64,000 bases of DNA from Pelagibacterales bacterium SAG-MED50 (GCA_014653385.1 JACWER010000006.1:1-64000); one strand, 5' to 3'; numbered from the stretch's first letter, positions 26,596 through 36,847 are shown. Notes: generated by a model not told the origin, from the letters alone. Made by a program: numbers and translations.

Positions 26596-27369
26596 ATTTT
26601 CATACTCAATGGTTAATTTATAATAAGTATTAAAATTTAAGTTTTGAGGTCTTAAATTTAAATCAATATTAAATTTATTAATTAAATCAGTATTTCCATT
26701 AAATATGTGGTTAAATGGTTTTTTTAACATCTTTCTTCTATGCCTAAAAAATATTCTTGTAATCTTTTCTAAATTTGCTGGATCTTTAATTTCTACAAAG
26801 CTTTCTTTAGGAGTAAAATGAATTAAAGAGCTTTGTATTTTAGGTCTTGGAGAAAAACTCTCAGGTTGAATATCACAAATTTTATTCATATGTAGTCTCC
26901 AATTTGCTAATATTGACAATCTTCCATATGCAGAAGTGTTAAATTGAGCTATAATTCTATCAGCTACTTCTTTTTGAAACATTAAAACAAGATCAGAAAA
27001 CCAATAATCTTTTTTTAAATTTGTAATCCATGAACTAAATATTTCTGTTGAAATATTATAAGGCAAGTTCCCAAATACTATAATTTTATTCTTTGACAAT
27101 GAATTTTCATCAAATTTTAGTATGTCATCATTAAAAATAGTAACTTTTTTATCAATTATTTCTTTTAAAGATTCTGCTAAAAAAGAGTCTTTTTCAATCA
27201 GATACAACTTGCTTGGATTACTTCTTAAAATTTCTCTAGTTAAATTACCAGTTCCTGGACCAACTTCTAAAATTTCTCTATTGGTAATAGGGACTGTTTT
27301 AATTATTTTATCGATTACATTTTTATCTACTAAGAAATTTTGACCTAAGCTTTTTTTTGCTTTAATCAC
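26584..27369 (-). CDS. rsmA: RsmA (KsgA), 16S rRNA dimethyladenosine transferase
   Basis: RsmA dimethylates two adenosines near the 3' end of 16S rRNA in late 30S assembly. The 261-aa protein shows [19 protein letters not shown] at the start, SAM motif [16 protein letters not shown] near residue 34, and the NLPYNIST catalytic loop near 101. The start codon is GTG and abuts the pdxA stop (TAAGTG on the minus strand), so it ends the lptF-to-rsmA series. A C-terminal FRHRRKML segment near 208 matches the family's rRNA-contacting domain. Confidence 0.96.
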   Translation of the reverse strand: MIKAKKSLGQNFLVDKNVIDKIIKTVPITNREILEVGPGTGNLTREILRSNPSKLYLIEKDSFLAESLKEIIDKKVTIFNDDILKFDENSLSKNKIIVFGNLPYNISTEIFSSWITNLKKDYWFSDLVLMFQKEVADRIIAQFNTSAYGRLSILANWRLHMNKICDIQPESFSPRPKIQSSLIHFTPKESFVEIKDPANLEKITRIFFRHRRKMLKKPFNHIFNGNTDLINKFNIDLNLRPQNLNFNTYYKLTIEYENLRS

Positions 27370-28329
27370 TTAAAAGTCTAGGAATTTGATTGAATTATGT
27401 AAACTTAAATAATTAGATTTATTTTTGCCAAGCATGGTTTCATTGGGGCCATGATCAGGAGAAACTCTTATAAAAGGAAGACCAATGGTTATATTAATTG
27501 CATCATATTCAAAGAGAGTTTTGATGGGAGTAAGTACTTGGTCATGATACATTCCGATTATTAGATCAAATCGTTTTCTATTCTTTTTCAAAAAAATTGT
27601 ATCTGCCGCAAATGGTCCTTCAATATCATATTTAAGCTTTTTCAAATTTTTAATTGTAGGTAAAATAATTTTTTTGTCTTCGTTAAAATCATCAATACTT
27701 TCACAATGTGGATTTAGTCCCGTTACTCCAATTTTTACTTGTTTATTAAATTTTTTTTTCCAAAAATTATTTATAAGTTTTACTTTGTTAATTATTTCTA
27801 AGTTATTAACTTTTTTTGAAACATATTTAATTGGAATGTGAGTAGTTAAAGGGCAAACTGAAAGGTTTTTATTATAAATTATCATCGCAAACTTTTTTGT
27901 GTTAGTTTTGTCAGCAAGATATTCAGTTATTCCATTATGCTTATTCTTTAAAAAAGTTTTTTTTGATATGGGTCCATTGATTAATTTATCACTTACATCA
28001 TTTTTTAGTAATTTAACAGCTATATCAAAACAGGTAGAAATATATTTATTTGATTGAGCGGTAATTTTACTAAAAGCTTTTTTTTGTTTAAAATCAACAT
28101 CTATTAAATTTATTTTTTCTAAATTATTTTTTTTTTTAATCACTTTTAATAAATTGGTTGTATTAAAAGTAATTTTTTTTTTTAATATTTTGCCTTGCTT
28201 TATTAACAATCTTTTTGAACCAATTAAAATAATAGGAGATTTAATTTCTTTTTTTTTTATTTTAAAAAAAAGTTCAAAAAAAATACTATTTGGTTCACCA
28301 GCTACTATTATAATAGGCTTATAATTCAT
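27370..28329 (-). CDS. pdxA: PdxA, 4-hydroxythreonine-4-phosphate dehydrogenase
   Basis: PdxA oxidises 4-phospho-hydroxythreonine in the DXP-dependent vitamin B6 route. The 319-aa protein shows AGEPNSI near the start, GPISKKTF near residue 120, GLNPHCES near 203 and the metal-binding FAADTIF and MYHDQVLTPIKTLFEYDAINIT segments. It overlaps surA by 11 bases. The surA-pdxA-ksgA order is conserved in proteobacteria. It is very rich in lysine and isoleucine compared with homologues. PdxJ, its partner enzyme, is not in the window. Confidence 0.94.
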   Translation of the reverse strand: MNYKPIIIVAGEPNSIFFELFFKIKKKEIKSPIILIGSKRLLIKQGKILKKKITFNTTNLLKVIKKKNNLEKINLIDVDFKQKKAFSKITAQSNKYISTCFDIAVKLLKNDVSDKLINGPISKKTFLKNKHNGITEYLADKTNTKKFAMIIYNKNLSVCPLTTHIPIKYVSKKVNNLEIINKVKLINNFWKKKFNKQVKIGVTGLNPHCESIDDFNEDKKIILPTIKNLKKLKYDIEGPFAADTIFLKKNRKRFDLIIGMYHDQVLTPIKTLFEYDAINITIGLPFIRVSPDHGPNETMLGKNKSNYLSLHNSIKFLDF

Positions 28330-29251
28330 TAATTTGTAGATTTTTTTTTATTCTATTGAAATAAATTTTTGAATATTGGTTTAATTGATTATTTTTTTCA
28401 AAATTAACTAATTTTTTTAATTCCTTTTCATTATCAACTTCAAATTTTATATTATCAATATTATTAATCTTTAAAATTAAAAAACCACCAGGTGCCTTGA
28501 TAGGTTTTGTAAATTCGTTTATTTTTAAGTCTTTAACAGCTTTTATAATATTTTTATTAAGAGAACTTTCTTTGATCCAATCTAACTTGCCTCCTATATT
28601 AGAAGTTTGAGATATACTATACTTTAGTGCTGCATAATCAAAACCATTATTATTAATTGTCTCACTTATTTCTAGAAATTTACTATCCAAATCTTTTAAA
28701 TTCAAAACTTCAAAAAAAATTTCTGACATAAGGTAAGACTTTAAAAACTTATCTTTATTTTTTTTTACCTTGGCCCTTAAATTGTGTTCATTTATTACAA
28801 CTTTTGATGAAAATTTAAATAAAATTAACTCATTCCAAAGAGCTTCAATTTCTAGCTTATTTTTAACATTTTCATAATCAACATCATTTGCAATTAAGTA
28901 TTTCTTAAAATCATTTAAATTATTGAAACCAATTCTAGAATAAACATTTTGTAAAATATTATTTAAAATTTCTTGAGGTATTTTTGGGTCTTTAAAATTT
29001 TTTTCAATTTCAATTTTTTTTATTTTTTCTCGTAAGATAGATTTTTTTGAAAGTTTAATAATATCATCTTTTTTTAAATTTTTTATATTTGGATTTAAAG
29101 AAAGTAAATATTTATATTCATTATTAATATCTATACTAGTGATTATTTGATTTTCAATTTTTAATACAATCTTATTTTCTAAACTGAACGAGTTACTATG
29201 AAAAAATATTATATTTATTATTAAATATAATAAAACTATTTTATTAATCAT
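28319..29251 (-). CDS. surA: SurA-like periplasmic peptidyl-prolyl isomerase
   Basis: A 310-aa exported protein of the SurA family, chaperone for outer membrane proteins. A signal peptide (IVLLYLIINIIFFHSNSFS) is followed by the SurA N-terminal helical region and a single parvulin-like domain around residues 165-270, with GGKLDWIKESSL and APGGFLILKI as recognisable parts. E. coli SurA has two parvulin domains, so this one is shorter. The gene lies immediately after lptD, its most important client, and overlaps pdxA. Confidence 0.87.
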   Translation of the reverse strand: MINKIVLLYLIINIIFFHSNSFSLENKIVLKIENQIITSIDINNEYKYLLSLNPNIKNLKKDDIIKLSKKSILREKIKKIEIEKNFKDPKIPQEILNNILQNVYSRIGFNNLNDFKKYLIANDVDYENVKNKLEIEALWNELILFKFSSKVVINEHNLRAKVKKNKDKFLKSYLMSEIFFEVLNLKDLDSKFLEISETINNNGFDYAALKYSISQTSNIGGKLDWIKESSLNKNIIKAVKDLKINEFTKPIKAPGGFLILKINNIDNIKFEVDNEKELKKLVNFEKNNQLNQYSKIYFNRIKKNLQINEL

Positions 29252-32170
29252 TTATCTAAACCAGCCTTTTAAACCAGTTTGACCAGGTGTTTTTTTGTAT
29301 AATTCTCTTTCATAGGTAGTAAGAGGTATTAAAGTTATCGTAAAAAATAGATCTTCTGTTGGCACTAAATCTTTGTCTTGATAGAAAGTCTTGTTAAATT
29401 TTAAAGCTGCTGTTAAACAATCATTTTTGTACTCATAACTAAGGTTGTAATATTCTGTTAAATTAATCTTCTTATTTCTTCTTGTAGAAAATTTTAAAGA
29501 ACTGTTATCATTAATTTGATATTCTGTAACATTTGAAAGTACGTGAGTAGATCCAATTTCGTTCCTTTGTTCAATATAATTAAAAGTTGTTATAAAATTA
29601 TTTAATGAAATTTCAGTTGAAATATTATTTGAATTTATTGTTCTCATGTCGTTATCTAACGAAAAGTTGTAAGTAAAATCTATATTTTCTAGCAAATTAT
29701 TATTAATAGACCCAAATATATTGGAATTTTTTCTGTTTATTGTTGAACTTGTCGGAATATCAGTTTCATTTTGATCTCTTATAACAGTTGCTAATTTAAG
29801 CTCTAAATATTTGTCTTTTGCTTCATCAGTTTGATAATTTTCTACTCGATCAAACTTGTAATCTAGGCCAAATGTTAATGATCTTCCAGCTTCAAAATCA
29901 TCTGAGATATTAAGTCTGTTAATGTTAAAAACGTTATTTGCATCAATTGTTGAGGATGATTCACCGTAATCATTCATATTATTTGCAGGATTTATTCTTA
30001 AAGAAATTTTAGGTGTTAAAGTTTCATTGCTTGTATCATTAGATTTTAATAATGGTAAAGAAGTATTAATATCTAAAATACTCATACCGTCTATTTGTGC
30101 ATTTGATGTGTAAATAGTATCGTTCTTTCCTTGAGAATTTAAATTTTTAAAATATAAACCAAAATTATTTGTAAATCCCAGATTTGATATATAAGTCTTA
30201 GAGTTATAATTAAGATTATTTACAATTTTAGTTCTTAAATTATTTGTATTTTGAAGTGTATTATTACCATTTGAAGAAAAATCAAGTGAACCATCAGCAA
30301 AACTGTCCTCAATATATGATGTTAGATTTTTCGAAAAAGTGTAATAGGGTAATGTATATTGATATCTATCACTTTGTTTAGTTCCCAAACTTTCGAAAAC
30401 TTCAATACCAGCTGATAAGCTCTGATCTTCTTTATCAAGATAAAATTTTAAATTAGAATTCATTGATGTTAGGCTATCTGGCATAACAGCACTCTCGGAA
30501 AAAATATTTTGAAATACTTTAAGATATGTATCATTATTTACTTTCTCAATTTGTGCTTCAAATCTACTAAGTGTATAATTTGGTAAATTTAAATCGTTTA
30601 TAAAATTTAAAAATAAATGATTAGCATTTCTAAATTTATTATCACTTCGTGATTTATAATCTCTAAGTAACCCAACATCAGCAATTAAAGATGAGTTTTT
30701 ATTTTGTTTTCTAAACTCACTTTGTAAAAGATATTTTTCTCTTTTAAAACTTTTAAGTTTTTCAAATAATGTAGGCTTAAATGTAAAATCCATATCATCA
30801 CCTAAAGTTTTAAAATATGGAACATATAAAGAAGAGCCTAATGTTTCCGAGTTATTAAATTGAGGTTGTAAAAAACCACTTCTTCTTTTTACTGATGGAT
30901 CAGGGTGAAAAAATTTTGGAAAATATAATACAGGAACGTCATAAATTTTTAGAATTGCATTTTTATATATCATATCTTTTTTTATTTTATCATGTGTTAT
31001 TTCTTCTGCTTTAATACTCCAAGGAGGGCAGTTATCTCTAATTTTACAGCTTGTAAAAACTCCATTGTTAACAATAGTCTTATTTTGATCGCTGTATGAA
31101 GAAGAGCCATATAATCTTGGATCATTATATCCAAGTAACTTTGGATCTATTTCTAATTTAATTAACTCATTTTCAAACACATTTTTATGAACATTTATCT
31201 TAGTTTTTTTTGCTATATGAGTTTTGTTTTTAAAATTAAAAAAACCTTCTGAGAAAAAATATTGATCTGATTTATCTTTATCAACTTTTGCAAATACATT
31301 AACTTTTTTACCTTTTAACTCTTCTTTCTCAATATTATATAAAAAACTTTCTAATTTATAAATATTATCATTATCATCCTCTACAGATGATTTTTTTTTA
31401 GAGGAAATCTCTTTTATAGCCCTATTATAAAAAACATTTTCTGAATTAAATATATATTTGTTATCAATTAAAGCTTTAGTTTTACCCTCTGTGAATATCT
31501 TTTCTTCGTTTTTAAAATACGTTATTTCATCAGCATAAAGTGTTGCATTTTTTTCAGCATCTTTAACTACAGCATTTTTTTTAGCTTTAAAAATATTATT
31601 AATTTTATCATATTCAAGATCTGAAGCAGTAATAGTATTGTTTTCATTAATAACCTTAGAATTACCTATTGCGTATACTTTTTCCTCTTTTTTAAAATAC
31701 GTTATTTCATCAGCATAAAGTGTTGCATTTTTTTCAGCATCTTTAACTACAGCATTTTTTTTAGCTTTAAAAATATTATTAATTTTATCATATTCAAGAT
31801 CTGAAGCAGTAATAGTATTGTTTTCATTAATAGCTTTAGAGTTTTTTATAGCAAAAATTTTCTCTTGATTTTTTAAATAAATTGCCTTGTCTGTAGTAAT
31901 AATTACATTTTCTTTTTCATCAATATATTTTACATTTCCAACTACTTCCAAAATATTTGTCAACTTGTTATAAAAGAAATTTTCAGCAGTGATTTCACTA
32001 CCGTCCTTTGAGATTGCTGTACCACCCTTATACCCATTGATTTGATTTCCGTTTTCTAAAATTTCAATCTCTGTAACATTAAATACAAATGGTTCATTAG
32101 CCTTAACATTTTCTATAATATTTAGACATAAAAACATAATGATTAGAAAATATTTTAATCTATTTGTCAT
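29252..32170 (-). CDS. lptD: LptD, LPS-assembly outer membrane protein
   Basis: LptD is the outer-membrane barrel that inserts lipopolysaccharide at the cell surface with LptE. The 972-aa protein has a signal peptide (to about residue 25), an N-terminal OstA/LptA-like beta-jellyroll of repeated strands (about 30-300), and a long barrel domain with motifs DVPVLYFPKFFHPDPSVKRRSGFLQP near 415. The jellyroll holds two exact copies of a 48-codon DNA block in a 60-residue period (see separate entry). It starts 11 bases inside the lptG gene. In many proteobacteria two Cys pairs join the domains; only a few cysteines are seen here (for example SCKIRDNCPP and KNDCLTAA). Confidence 0.94.
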   Translation of the reverse strand: MTNRLKYFLIIMFLCLNIIENVKANEPFVFNVTEIEILENGNQINGYKGGTAISKDGSEITAENFFYNKLTNILEVVGNVKYIDEKENVIITTDKAIYLKNQEKIFAIKNSKAINENNTITASDLEYDKINNIFKAKKNAVVKDAEKNATLYADEITYFKKEEKVYAIGNSKVINENNTITASDLEYDKINNIFKAKKNAVVKDAEKNATLYADEITYFKNEEKIFTEGKTKALIDNKYIFNSENVFYNRAIKEISSKKKSSVEDDNDNIYKLESFLYNIEKEELKGKKVNVFAKVDKDKSDQYFFSEGFFNFKNKTHIAKKTKINVHKNVFENELIKLEIDPKLLGYNDPRLYGSSSYSDQNKTIVNNGVFTSCKIRDNCPPWSIKAEEITHDKIKKDMIYKNAILKIYDVPVLYFPKFFHPDPSVKRRSGFLQPQFNNSETLGSSLYVPYFKTLGDDMDFTFKPTLFEKLKSFKREKYLLQSEFRKQNKNSSLIADVGLLRDYKSRSDNKFRNANHLFLNFINDLNLPNYTLSRFEAQIEKVNNDTYLKVFQNIFSESAVMPDSLTSMNSNLKFYLDKEDQSLSAGIEVFESLGTKQSDRYQYTLPYYTFSKNLTSYIEDSFADGSLDFSSNGNNTLQNTNNLRTKIVNNLNYNSKTYISNLGFTNNFGLYFKNLNSQGKNDTIYTSNAQIDGMSILDINTSLPLLKSNDTSNETLTPKISLRINPANNMNDYGESSSTIDANNVFNINRLNISDDFEAGRSLTFGLDYKFDRVENYQTDEAKDKYLELKLATVIRDQNETDIPTSSTINRKNSNIFGSINNNLLENIDFTYNFSLDNDMRTINSNNISTEISLNNFITTFNYIEQRNEIGSTHVLSNVTEYQINDNSSLKFSTRRNKKINLTEYYNLSYEYKNDCLTAALKFNKTFYQDKDLVPTEDLFFTITLIPLTTYERELYKKTPGQTGLKGWFR
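31509..31832 (-). repeat. Direct tandem repeat inside lptD (180-bp period)
   Basis: Positions 31509-31652 and 31689-31832 are identical over 144 bases by eye, offset exactly 180 bases, so the reading frame is kept. The protein copies read NENNTITASDLEYDKINNIF and onward, repeated with a 60-residue period in the OstA-like jellyroll. A weaker relation continues on both sides. The identity at the DNA level, in a genome whose third codon positions drift quickly, points to recent duplication or gene conversion. Confidence 0.93.
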
Positions 32171-33233
32171 TTATATTTAGTATCATTATTAAATTAATTA
32201 AACTTAAGGTTATGATAGGCGTCCACACTGATACTATTAATGGAATTTTTTCAGTTGTGCCCATTACGTTAAAGAAATTAGTAATATAATAGATTGCAAT
32301 AGAAAAGAATAGACCAACCAGTAATTTTATAGTTTTACTGTTGTTTCTTTTAGTATTAAACATAATTATTGAGGATAAAATAGTCATTAACACTAAAAAT
32401 AACGGATATGTCAAAATCTTATAAATTTGAATTTCAACATCTATTGTTGAATAATTTAAAGATTTATAATTTTTTCTAAGATCAAGTAGTTTTAATAAAG
32501 ACAAAGACGATAAGTTTGAAAATAAGCTTTCCATTCTTTTCTTGTCAAAATTAGAATTAAATTTTATTAAATCAACTTTTCGACTTATATTGTTTTCAAA
32601 AATTGAAACATCATAGATTAACCATTCCTTATTTTTTATATCAATTTTCTTACTCTTAAGACTTCTAACTAGATCAAAATCTTTATTAAAAGTTGTTATA
32701 AAAGTATCTGTTAAAAAATTTCCATTAATTTTTGAAGAATTAATTATGTTTGTTTGATCATTGATAACGTCTTTAATCCATAAACCATTTTTATTTATTA
32801 CTGTTAAATAAATCTTATCTTCAGAAAATTGATTTTTTATTTGTAAATAGTAATGCTGAAGGTTTGATGAAAATGAATAAAATATTGTTATAGTCAAAAT
32901 ACCAATAAAAAAACTCACTAGACTTAATATCTTAATTATTTTGATATTTTTTAAACCAGAGTATTTAAAAATATTTATTTCATCATTATTAAACAGTTTT
33001 AGAAAAAAAAATTGTGTGCCAATTAAAAATATGAAAGGAAACATTTCAAAAATAATAGACGGGGAATTCATAATAGATAGGTAAATTGGGTATAATGAGT
33101 TTACTTTTTTATCGCTGAAAAATTCTATCTCCTTTAGAATATTTAAGATAAAAACTAGACTGATCATTACAAAAAAAACATTTAAAAATGATCTTAAAAA
33201 ACCATTGATTAAAAATTTTGTATACGTATTCAT
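32160..33233 (-). CDS. lptG: LptG, LPS export ABC permease
   Basis: LptG forms, with LptF and the ATPase LptB, the inner-membrane complex that lifts lipopolysaccharide to the Lpt bridge. The 357-aa protein has about six helices: three at the N-terminus (with FEMFPFIFLIGTQFFFLKLFNNDEI, the coupling region, near residue 60) and three at the C-terminus (FLVLMTILSSIIMFNTKRNN), separated by a periplasmic jellyroll domain. The start overlaps the lptF stop by one base and the gene overlaps lptD by 11 bases. Confidence 0.93.
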   Translation of the reverse strand: MNTYTKFLINGFLRSFLNVFFVMISLVFILNILKEIEFFSDKKVNSLYPIYLSIMNSPSIIFEMFPFIFLIGTQFFFLKLFNNDEINIFKYSGLKNIKIIKILSLVSFFIGILTITIFYSFSSNLQHYYLQIKNQFSEDKIYLTVINKNGLWIKDVINDQTNIINSSKINGNFLTDTFITTFNKDFDLVRSLKSKKIDIKNKEWLIYDVSIFENNISRKVDLIKFNSNFDKKRMESLFSNLSSLSLLKLLDLRKNYKSLNYSTIDVEIQIYKILTYPLFLVLMTILSSIIMFNTKRNNSKTIKLLVGLFFSIAIYYITNFFNVMGTTEKIPLIVSVWTPIITLSLINLIMILNINDK

Positions 33234-34357
33234 TAAAAAATTTTATTTTTAAATTTTCTTAGTTTATAAATAAAAACGAAGTAAGTTATTAAAGTTAATA
33301 AAATTGGCAGAATTGATATAGTAATATTTTTAATTAAATTGTTATTGATATAACCAAGAGAAATTTCTGATAAAATAATAATACTAAAACCAATTAAAAA
33401 AGTTATGTATTTATTTTTTGTATATTTAAGATTTTCCTTTGAAGTTAGAATCAACAATAAAGAAATTAAAGTTAAAACTGGTAAATAGAGAGGAGTAACT
33501 AGTCTCTTAAAAAGTTCTTTATAAGTTTGCCTGGTATTTGTAATATCACAATTAGTTATTTTAAGATTTTTTATTTGTAAAATTGACTGCATGCATTTTA
33601 TTAATACCATTGTCTGTTGTTCTTTAATTTTTTGGTGAGTAACAAAATGAGAGTCCATATTTGATAAACCAAAATCTGATTTAGAAAAATCAAAGTTTGT
33701 GATATTGTCCTTATTGTTATTTAAAGTTTTACCATCATAAAGAACCAAAATCCTTTTATTACCCTTAGACTCAAAAACTCCTTTTTTAGCAAAAGTTATT
33801 TGAAAACCATTATTAGAATTTTTTTTTTTAATATAGATATTTTTGAATTCACCATTATCATTTTTGTCTTCTGCAAAAACAGTAAGATCTTTGATAGTAT
33901 CATTGAATTTTTTTGGTTTTATTAATCCTTCAAAGAAATCTACATCTGAACTTCGCAATTGGGATCTTGCAACTTCTTGAGATTTTGGCACAACAATTGA
34001 TAGAAGTAATATTTGAATTAACATAATTAAAATCGAAATTCGAAAAAAAAAGTTAATTATACTTATTTTATTAATTCCGTGATTCCAAAAAATGATTAAT
34101 TCATTATTAATCTCATATTTTATAAAAGTGTATGAAAAACTAAAAAAAAGAGCAAAGGGCAAAATTCTACTAATAATTTTTGGAAAATTTAACAATGTAT
34201 AATTAAAGTAGACACTGTAATTTCTACCATCTTCAATCATGATATCTAAAAAATTTACTGCTTGAAAAACCCAAATAATTGTACTGATACCAATTAAAGT
34301 TAGAAAGAAAAATATTAAACAATCTGATAATAGCTTTCTAAATATAATTTTTTTCAT
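33233..34357 (-). CDS. lptF: LptF, LPS export ABC permease
   Basis: LptF is the second permease of the LPS exporter. The 374-aa protein has six predicted helices split by a periplasmic domain, the coupling-helix region ILPFALFFSFSYTFIKYEINNELIIFWNHGINK near residues 61-95, and the characteristic KSQEVARSQLRSSDVDFFEGLIKPKKFNDTIKDLTVFAEDK segment. It is the first gene of the minus-strand lptF-lptG-lptD-surA-pdxA-rsmA series and diverges from pepA across a gap of about 60 bases. Confidence 0.93.
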   Translation of the reverse strand: MKKIIFRKLLSDCLIFFFLTLIGISTIIWVFQAVNFLDIMIEDGRNYSVYFNYTLLNFPKIISRILPFALFFSFSYTFIKYEINNELIIFWNHGINKISIINFFFRISILIMLIQILLLSIVVPKSQEVARSQLRSSDVDFFEGLIKPKKFNDTIKDLTVFAEDKNDNGEFKNIYIKKKNSNNGFQITFAKKGVFESKGNKRILVLYDGKTLNNNKDNITNFDFSKSDFGLSNMDSHFVTHQKIKEQQTMVLIKCMQSILQIKNLKITNCDITNTRQTYKELFKRLVTPLYLPVLTLISLLLILTSKENLKYTKNKYITFLIGFSIIILSEISLGYINNNLIKNITISILPILLTLITYFVFIYKLRKFKNKIF

Positions 34358-34418
34358 TGAAATATCTTAATTTTAACAATATATAGCACTCTACTCGAAT
34401 TGAGTGTATTTAAAATTT

Positions 34419-35876
34419 ATGAGTGTTAAAATTAATTATAAAAGTAGTTCCCCAAAAAAATTTTCATCAAATATTGTCTTATTTGTTGATGAAAAATTCA
34501 ATATTAGTGGCTTAAAAAAATATATTTCTAGTTCTGAATTTTCATACATTTCAGATTTATTAAGGACTAGTGATTTGAAAAAAGATTTACTTTTTTTTGA
34601 AATTAATTCAAAAAAAACAATATTTTTAGTATCTCTTAAAAAAAATATCAAAACTTCTGATGCAGAAAATTTAGGAGCTAAATTTCATGGATATATAGAT
34701 TATGATAAGAAAAGTGATTATTTTGTAAATTCAGATAGTGTCAATAGTAAAATAAAAAATTTTGTTGGATATTTTTTACATGGATTAAAGTTAAAGTCAT
34801 ATGAATTTAATATTTATAAATCAAAAAAAAATAAAAAACTTGTTTCTTTAAATGTTTTTGGAAATAAAAATAAAATATCTTTACAAGATCAATTAAGATT
34901 TAAAGCATTAGAAGAAGGAACTTTTTTTGCAAGAGATCTTGTTTCTGAACCAGGTAATATTTTACACCCTGATGAATATGCAAAAAGAATAAACATACTT
35001 AAAAAATTTGGATTAAAAATTAATATTTACGATGAAAAGAAATTAAAAAAACTTGGAATGAATGCCTTGCTTGGAGTTGGCCAAGGTAGTATTAGAGGAT
35101 CGTATCTTGTCACAATGGAATGGAATGGAGCTAAAAATAATTCTAAACCTTTAGCATTTGTTGGAAAAGGTGTTTGTTTTGATACAGGTGGTATTTCACT
35201 TAAACCTGCAAAGTTTATGGAGGATATGACCTATGATATGGCAGGTTCTGCCACAGTAGTTGGTTTAATGAAGAACTTAGCCTTAAGGAAAGCAAAGATT
35301 AATGCTGTTGGTGTTGTAGGACTTGTAGAAAATATGCCTGGAGGAAATGCTCAAAGACCAGGTGATATTGTCAAATCATATAGCGGCAAGACAATTGAAA
35401 TATTAAATACAGATGCAGAAGGCAGACTGGTTTTGGCCGATGCTATTACTTTCACTGAAAAAAAATTCAAACCAAGATTTATGGTTGATTTAGCAACATT
35501 AACAGGTGCGATTATTGTTTCTCTTGGATCAGAGTATGCTGGCCTTTTTTCAAACGATGACAAACTATCAAATCAATTAATAAATGCTGGAGATAAAGTT
35601 GATGAAAAGTTGTGGAGAATGCCACTACACAAAAACTTTGATAAGTTAATTGATTCTAAGAACGCAGATATGCAAAATATTAATTACGTTGGTGGAGCAG
35701 GATCAACTACAGCAGCTCAATTTTTACAGAGATTCGTTTTAAATAAAACGCCTTGGGCTCACTTAGATATAGCCGGTATGGCTTTTTCAAAATATGGAGG
35801 AGCGTTAAATTCAGGTGGTGCAACAGGTTATGGAGTAAGATTATTAAATAAACTAATAGAGGATGAATATGAGTAA
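34419..35876 (+). CDS. pepA: PepA, cytosol (leucyl) aminopeptidase
   Basis: M17 family metalloaminopeptidase, cytoplasmic. The M17 signature NTDAEGRLVLADA near residue 335 and metal ligands in KGVCFDTGGISLKP and DMTYDMAGSATV are visible. I prefer the ATG at 34419 (protein beginning MSVKINYKSSS, 485 aa) over the GTG at 34404 used in the ORF track. The gene overlaps ndk. Position opposite lptF is a conserved alphaproteobacterial arrangement (pepA, in others followed by holC). Confidence 0.95.
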   Translation: MSVKINYKSSSPKKFSSNIVLFVDEKFNISGLKKYISSSEFSYISDLLRTSDLKKDLLFFEINSKKTIFLVSLKKNIKTSDAENLGAKFHGYIDYDKKSDYFVNSDSVNSKIKNFVGYFLHGLKLKSYEFNIYKSKKNKKLVSLNVFGNKNKISLQDQLRFKALEEGTFFARDLVSEPGNILHPDEYAKRINILKKFGLKINIYDEKKLKKLGMNALLGVGQGSIRGSYLVTMEWNGAKNNSKPLAFVGKGVCFDTGGISLKPAKFMEDMTYDMAGSATVVGLMKNLALRKAKINAVGVVGLVENMPGGNAQRPGDIVKSYSGKTIEILNTDAEGRLVLADAITFTEKKFKPRFMVDLATLTGAIIVSLGSEYAGLFSNDDKLSNQLINAGDKVDEKLWRMPLHKNFDKLIDSKNADMQNINYVGGAGSTTAAQFLQRFVLNKTPWAHLDIAGMAFSKYGGALNSGGATGYGVRLLNKLIEDEYE

Positions 35877-36279
35877 TACAGAACAAACATTATCAATTAT
35901 TAAGCCAGATGCTGTTGAGAGAAACCTAGATAATGAAATTAAGGAAATGTTTAAAAATAAAGGATTTTCAATCGTAAAAGAAAAAAAAATTCAAATTGAA
36001 AAATCAGAGGCTGAAAAATTTTATAAGGTTCATGAGACAAAACCATTTTATAATGATCTTTGTGCATATCTGTCCTCAGGACCAATTGTAGTAATGACTC
36101 TTGAAAAAGAAAATGCAGTATTAGGTAATAGAGAGTTAATGGGTGCCACAAACCCAAATGATGCAGAAGAAGGTACTATAAGAAAAAGATATGGAATTTC
36201 AATTGATAAAAATTCTGTACATGGATCAGATAGTGTCGAAAATGCAAAAATTGAAATAGATTTCTTCTTTAAAGACTAA
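35869..36279 (+). CDS. ndk: Ndk, nucleoside diphosphate kinase
   Basis: Ndk equalises nucleoside di- and triphosphate pools. The 136-aa protein contains the start QTLSIIKPDAVERN, the SSGPIVVMTLE segment, the GATNPNDAEEGTIRKRYG loop and the active-site His in NSVHGSDSVENA. I choose the ATG at 35869, two codons after the ORF-track start, because AGAGG stands six bases before it. It overlaps the end of pepA by eight bases and is convergent with purN (11-base overlap). Confidence 0.95.
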   Translation: MSNTEQTLSIIKPDAVERNLDNEIKEMFKNKGFSIVKEKKIQIEKSEAEKFYKVHETKPFYNDLCAYLSSGPIVVMTLEKENAVLGNRELMGATNPNDAEEGTIRKRYGISIDKNSVHGSDSVENAKIEIDFFFKD

Positions 36280-36847
36280 GTATCTTCATAATAGCAGCTG
36301 GATATAGTTTATGTTCTTGGATTAAAATCCTTTTTGCTAAGCTTTTAGGAGTATCAATTTTTTTAATTCTTACTTTTTTTTGATTAATAATTTTACCAGA
36401 ATCTAGTTTAGAATTTACAAAATGAACAGTACATCCTGAATATCTATCTCTATTTTTGATCGCTTTTTCGTGAGTATTTAATCCTTTATATTTTGGAAGA
36501 AGAGAAGGGTGAATATTCAAAATTTTTCCTTTGAAATTATTAATAAAATTCTTAGATAAAATTTCCATAAATCCAGCAAGACAAATTAAATCAATATTAT
36601 CTTTTTTTAATTCATTGATAATTTTTTTTTCAAATAAAGCGTTTTTAAAATCAAATATCTTTTTTTTGATTTTATAAATTTTTGAATATTGTAAGCCTTT
36701 TGCTTTAGAATTGTTAGAAACAATCATCTTAATCATTATTGGTGAATTTTTAAGTTTAGAAAATTTGATTAGAGATTTTAAATTACTGCCTGTTCCAGAA
36801 ATAAAGATTGCTGTTTTAATTTTATTAGATCCAGTTGACAGAGCCAT
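36269..36847 (-). CDS. purN: PurN, phosphoribosylglycinamide formyltransferase
   Basis: PurN adds a formyl group from 10-formyltetrahydrofolate to GAR. The 192-aa protein has the nucleotide-binding FISGTGSNLKSLI near residue 13, the catalytic region LAGFMEILSKNFINNFKGKILNIHPSLLPKYKGLNTH with the active-site His in IHPSLLP, and the later GCTVHFVN with DSGKII. It overlaps purM by 23 bases and runs in the same direction, so purM-purN form a translationally coupled pair, as is common. Confidence 0.95.
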   Translation of the reverse strand: MALSTGSNKIKTAIFISGTGSNLKSLIKFSKLKNSPIMIKMIVSNNSKAKGLQYSKIYKIKKKIFDFKNALFEKKIINELKKDNIDLICLAGFMEILSKNFINNFKGKILNIHPSLLPKYKGLNTHEKAIKNRDRYSGCTVHFVNSKLDSGKIINQKKVRIKKIDTPKSLAKRILIQEHKLYPAAIMKILSL

